Shown: positions 62,403-64,000 of the stretch, piece after piece
Numbering within the stretch: the stretch's first letter is position 1
Layout: each line of letters begins with the position of its first letter
Assembly (NCBI GenBank): GCA_006176705.1
Contig: QRFJ01006311.1
Coordinates: forward strand, 1-64,000
Direction of reading: 5' to 3'
DNA length: 64,000 nucleotides
DNA from: Cocos nucifera
Taxonomy: Eukaryota; Streptophyta; Magnoliopsida; Arecales; Arecaceae
Program-made: the position numbers and the translations under genes
Notes under the pieces: model-generated
Told to the model about the DNA's origin: nothing
Seen by the model: only the letters and a program-made list of their open reading frames with translations
The model's database searches: none

Positions 62403-63640
62403 GACAGATAGATGTGAAAATAATTTTTTTAAATGAAGAGCTGAAAAAAGAGGTGTATATGATGTAACCTGAAGAGTTCACATCCATTGATATGTCTAAG
62501 GTGTGTAAGCTTCAAAGATCCATATATGGATTGAAGCAAGCATCTTGGAGTAGGAACATGCATTTTGATAAATCAATCAAAATGTGTGGCTTTGGTAAGA
62601 ATGGAGAGAAATCCTGTATTTATAAATGGGCTAATAATTCAGTTATAGTATTTCTTGTGTTGTATATGGATGATATTCTCTTAATTGGGAATGATATCCC
62701 TATATTGTAAGGAATAAAGGTTTGACTATCATCTCAGTTCTTTATAAAGAACTTGAGAGAGGCATTCTATATCCTAGGGATGAGAATCTATAGAGATAGA
62801 TCAAAAAGATTACTTGGATTGTCTCAGTCCACGTTCATAAATATTATGCTGAAACGGTTCAGCATGGAGAATTCTAAGAAGGGCCATCTTCCAATAGATC
62901 ATGAAATTTTTCTCTTAAAGAGGGATTGCCCGACAACACGTCAAGAGAGAGAGCGCTTGAGTAGGATACCATATGCCTCAGTAGTGGGTTTTTTATGTAT
63001 GCCATGATATGTACGAGAGTAGTTGCGGCATACTCACTATGAATGTGAGCAGATACCAATCTGATTTAGGGAAGAACTACTAGAAGGTTGTGAAAACCAT
63101 TCTTAAATATTTAAGAAATACTAAGGACCAGTGGCTTATTTATGGTGAGTCAGATTTGAAACTTATGGCATTTACAAACTCTAATTTTCAATCTAATCAT
63201 GATGATAATAAAAATATGCTGGGTACGTATTTACCCTTAATGGTGAGCCGTCTGCTGATAAAGTTCCAAGTAGAATTCTATGGCCAACTTAGTTTGCAAG
63301 GTGGAGTACATCGCAACATCTAATATTGCCAAGAAAGCTATGGTTAAGAAAGCTCATTATTGAGCTTGGAGTGGCATCCTTCCTTGATGGTCCAGTCCTA
63401 CCTTACTGTGATAGCATTGGAACCATTGCTCAAGAGGAAGAAACTAAAGGCACACCAATAAATGAAGCACATTCTGTATTGTTACCACTTTGTTTGGAAG
63501 ATCATGGATCAAGATGACGTTGAGCTTCCGAAGATTGATGGAAAGGAAAACCCGGCTAACCCATTCATGAAAGCTCTTGCGGTAAAGGAGTTCGATGGTC
63601 ACAAGTCAAAGATGGGTATAAGATATTATATCGACTGGTT
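62403..63640 (+). pseudogene. Copia RT and RNase H pseudogene of element W
   Basis: The RT frame reads DMSKVCKLQRSIYGLKQASW and CIYKWANNSVIVFLVLYMDD; the catalytic motif YMDD at 62663-62674 is intact. A TAA-type stop near 62467 precedes EEFTSID, and TAA at 62708 ends the next part. The later block LKRFSMENSKKGHLPIDHE is at about 62850. RNase H shows LPYCDSIGTIAQEEE near 63400. Frameshifts separate the pieces. W is closely related to X and Z. Confidence 0.86.
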
Positions 63641-63657
63641 TAAGGACAAGTGAGAGT

Positions 63658-64000
63658 TGTTGAAAATTATATCCCAAAGTAAATCATTTGTCTATTGACA
63701 GTTGTGCTCTTTTTATGTATATGTATGTGAATTGATACTTAATAAAATGTTATTTGGCATTTATTCATCACAAATGTGTACATCTTCTAACAAACTCCTA
63801 TGTTGTGATGAAATTCTTGGAACTATTTTTAATTGATAAAGAAGAATTTATTATTTAGTTTCTTAAATTGTTCGTGACCAAATGATATGGTATTACTAGG
63901 ATGATAGTAATATCAAGTATAGATTATTATGTACCATATAGGTTGCTTATCCTCTTAACCAAGAAGTATGGAGACACTAGTATGGTATGCAGGTGAGATG
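63658..64000 (+). repeat. 3' LTR of element W (start only)
   Basis: Begins TGTTGAAAATTATATCCC after the polypurine tract AAGTGAGAGT and carries the GTTCGTGACCAAATGATA block shared by this LTR group. It continues beyond the window. Confidence 0.85.

Larger units (their letters stand above)
62403..64000 (+). mobile_element. Copia element W, RT onward, running off the right edge
   Basis: It starts abruptly at the RT block IDVK (about 62408), directly after the integrase of minus-strand element Z, and contains RT, RNase H, polypurine tract and the first part of a 3' LTR. Leader, gag, protease and integrase are absent. Confidence 0.85.

Overview
This window is nuclear DNA of a flowering plant, most likely a monocot. 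The evidence is an intron-bearing gene for cytosolic ribosomal protein uS10 (S20), several Ty1/Copia LTR retrotransposons with LTRs of about 2.3-2.9 kb, a CACTA DNA transposon, and very AT-rich DNA between them. The Copia gag and protease sequences resemble those I associate with palms, but that is an impression from memory and not a search. I see no bacterial genes, CRISPR array, rRNA, tRNA or organelle gene.

Only one gene looks intact: uS10, with three coding exons between 28095 and 31310, a probable 5'-UTR intron, and telo-box and site II type promoter motifs. It sits in a roughly 10 kb island (about 24.8-35 kb) with little recognisable transposon coding sequence.

Left side (1-24.7 kb) is a nest of insertions. 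A minus-strand Copia element (A, 1-7584) lies in the leader of a plus-strand Copia element (X, 7585 to about 21838). A solo LTR (B, 8746-11026, target duplication TTGGA) interrupts X at its protease motif. A CACTA transposon (15056-20390, target duplication AGT) lies in the 3' LTR of X. X itself sits in the pol of another Copia element (Y), whose 3' LTR is 22221-24480.

Right side: a non-autonomous LTR element (35048-43932, target duplication AGGGC) carries a solo LTR (D, 37100-39721, target duplication GGAGG) and several minisatellites. Next is an LTR (G) with a 31-bp palindromic minisatellite, interrupted by a full-length but decayed Copia element (E-F, 46719-57370). Last come two related Copia copies joined head to head at about 62400 (Z on minus, W on plus).

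All transposon coding regions are broken by stops, deletions or loss of catalytic residues. Many of the changes are C-to-T or G-to-A, as expected for long-methylated repeats. The transposon genes do not form a working system; the window is best read as a stratified record of insertions, partial deletions and LTR-LTR recombination beside one housekeeping gene.
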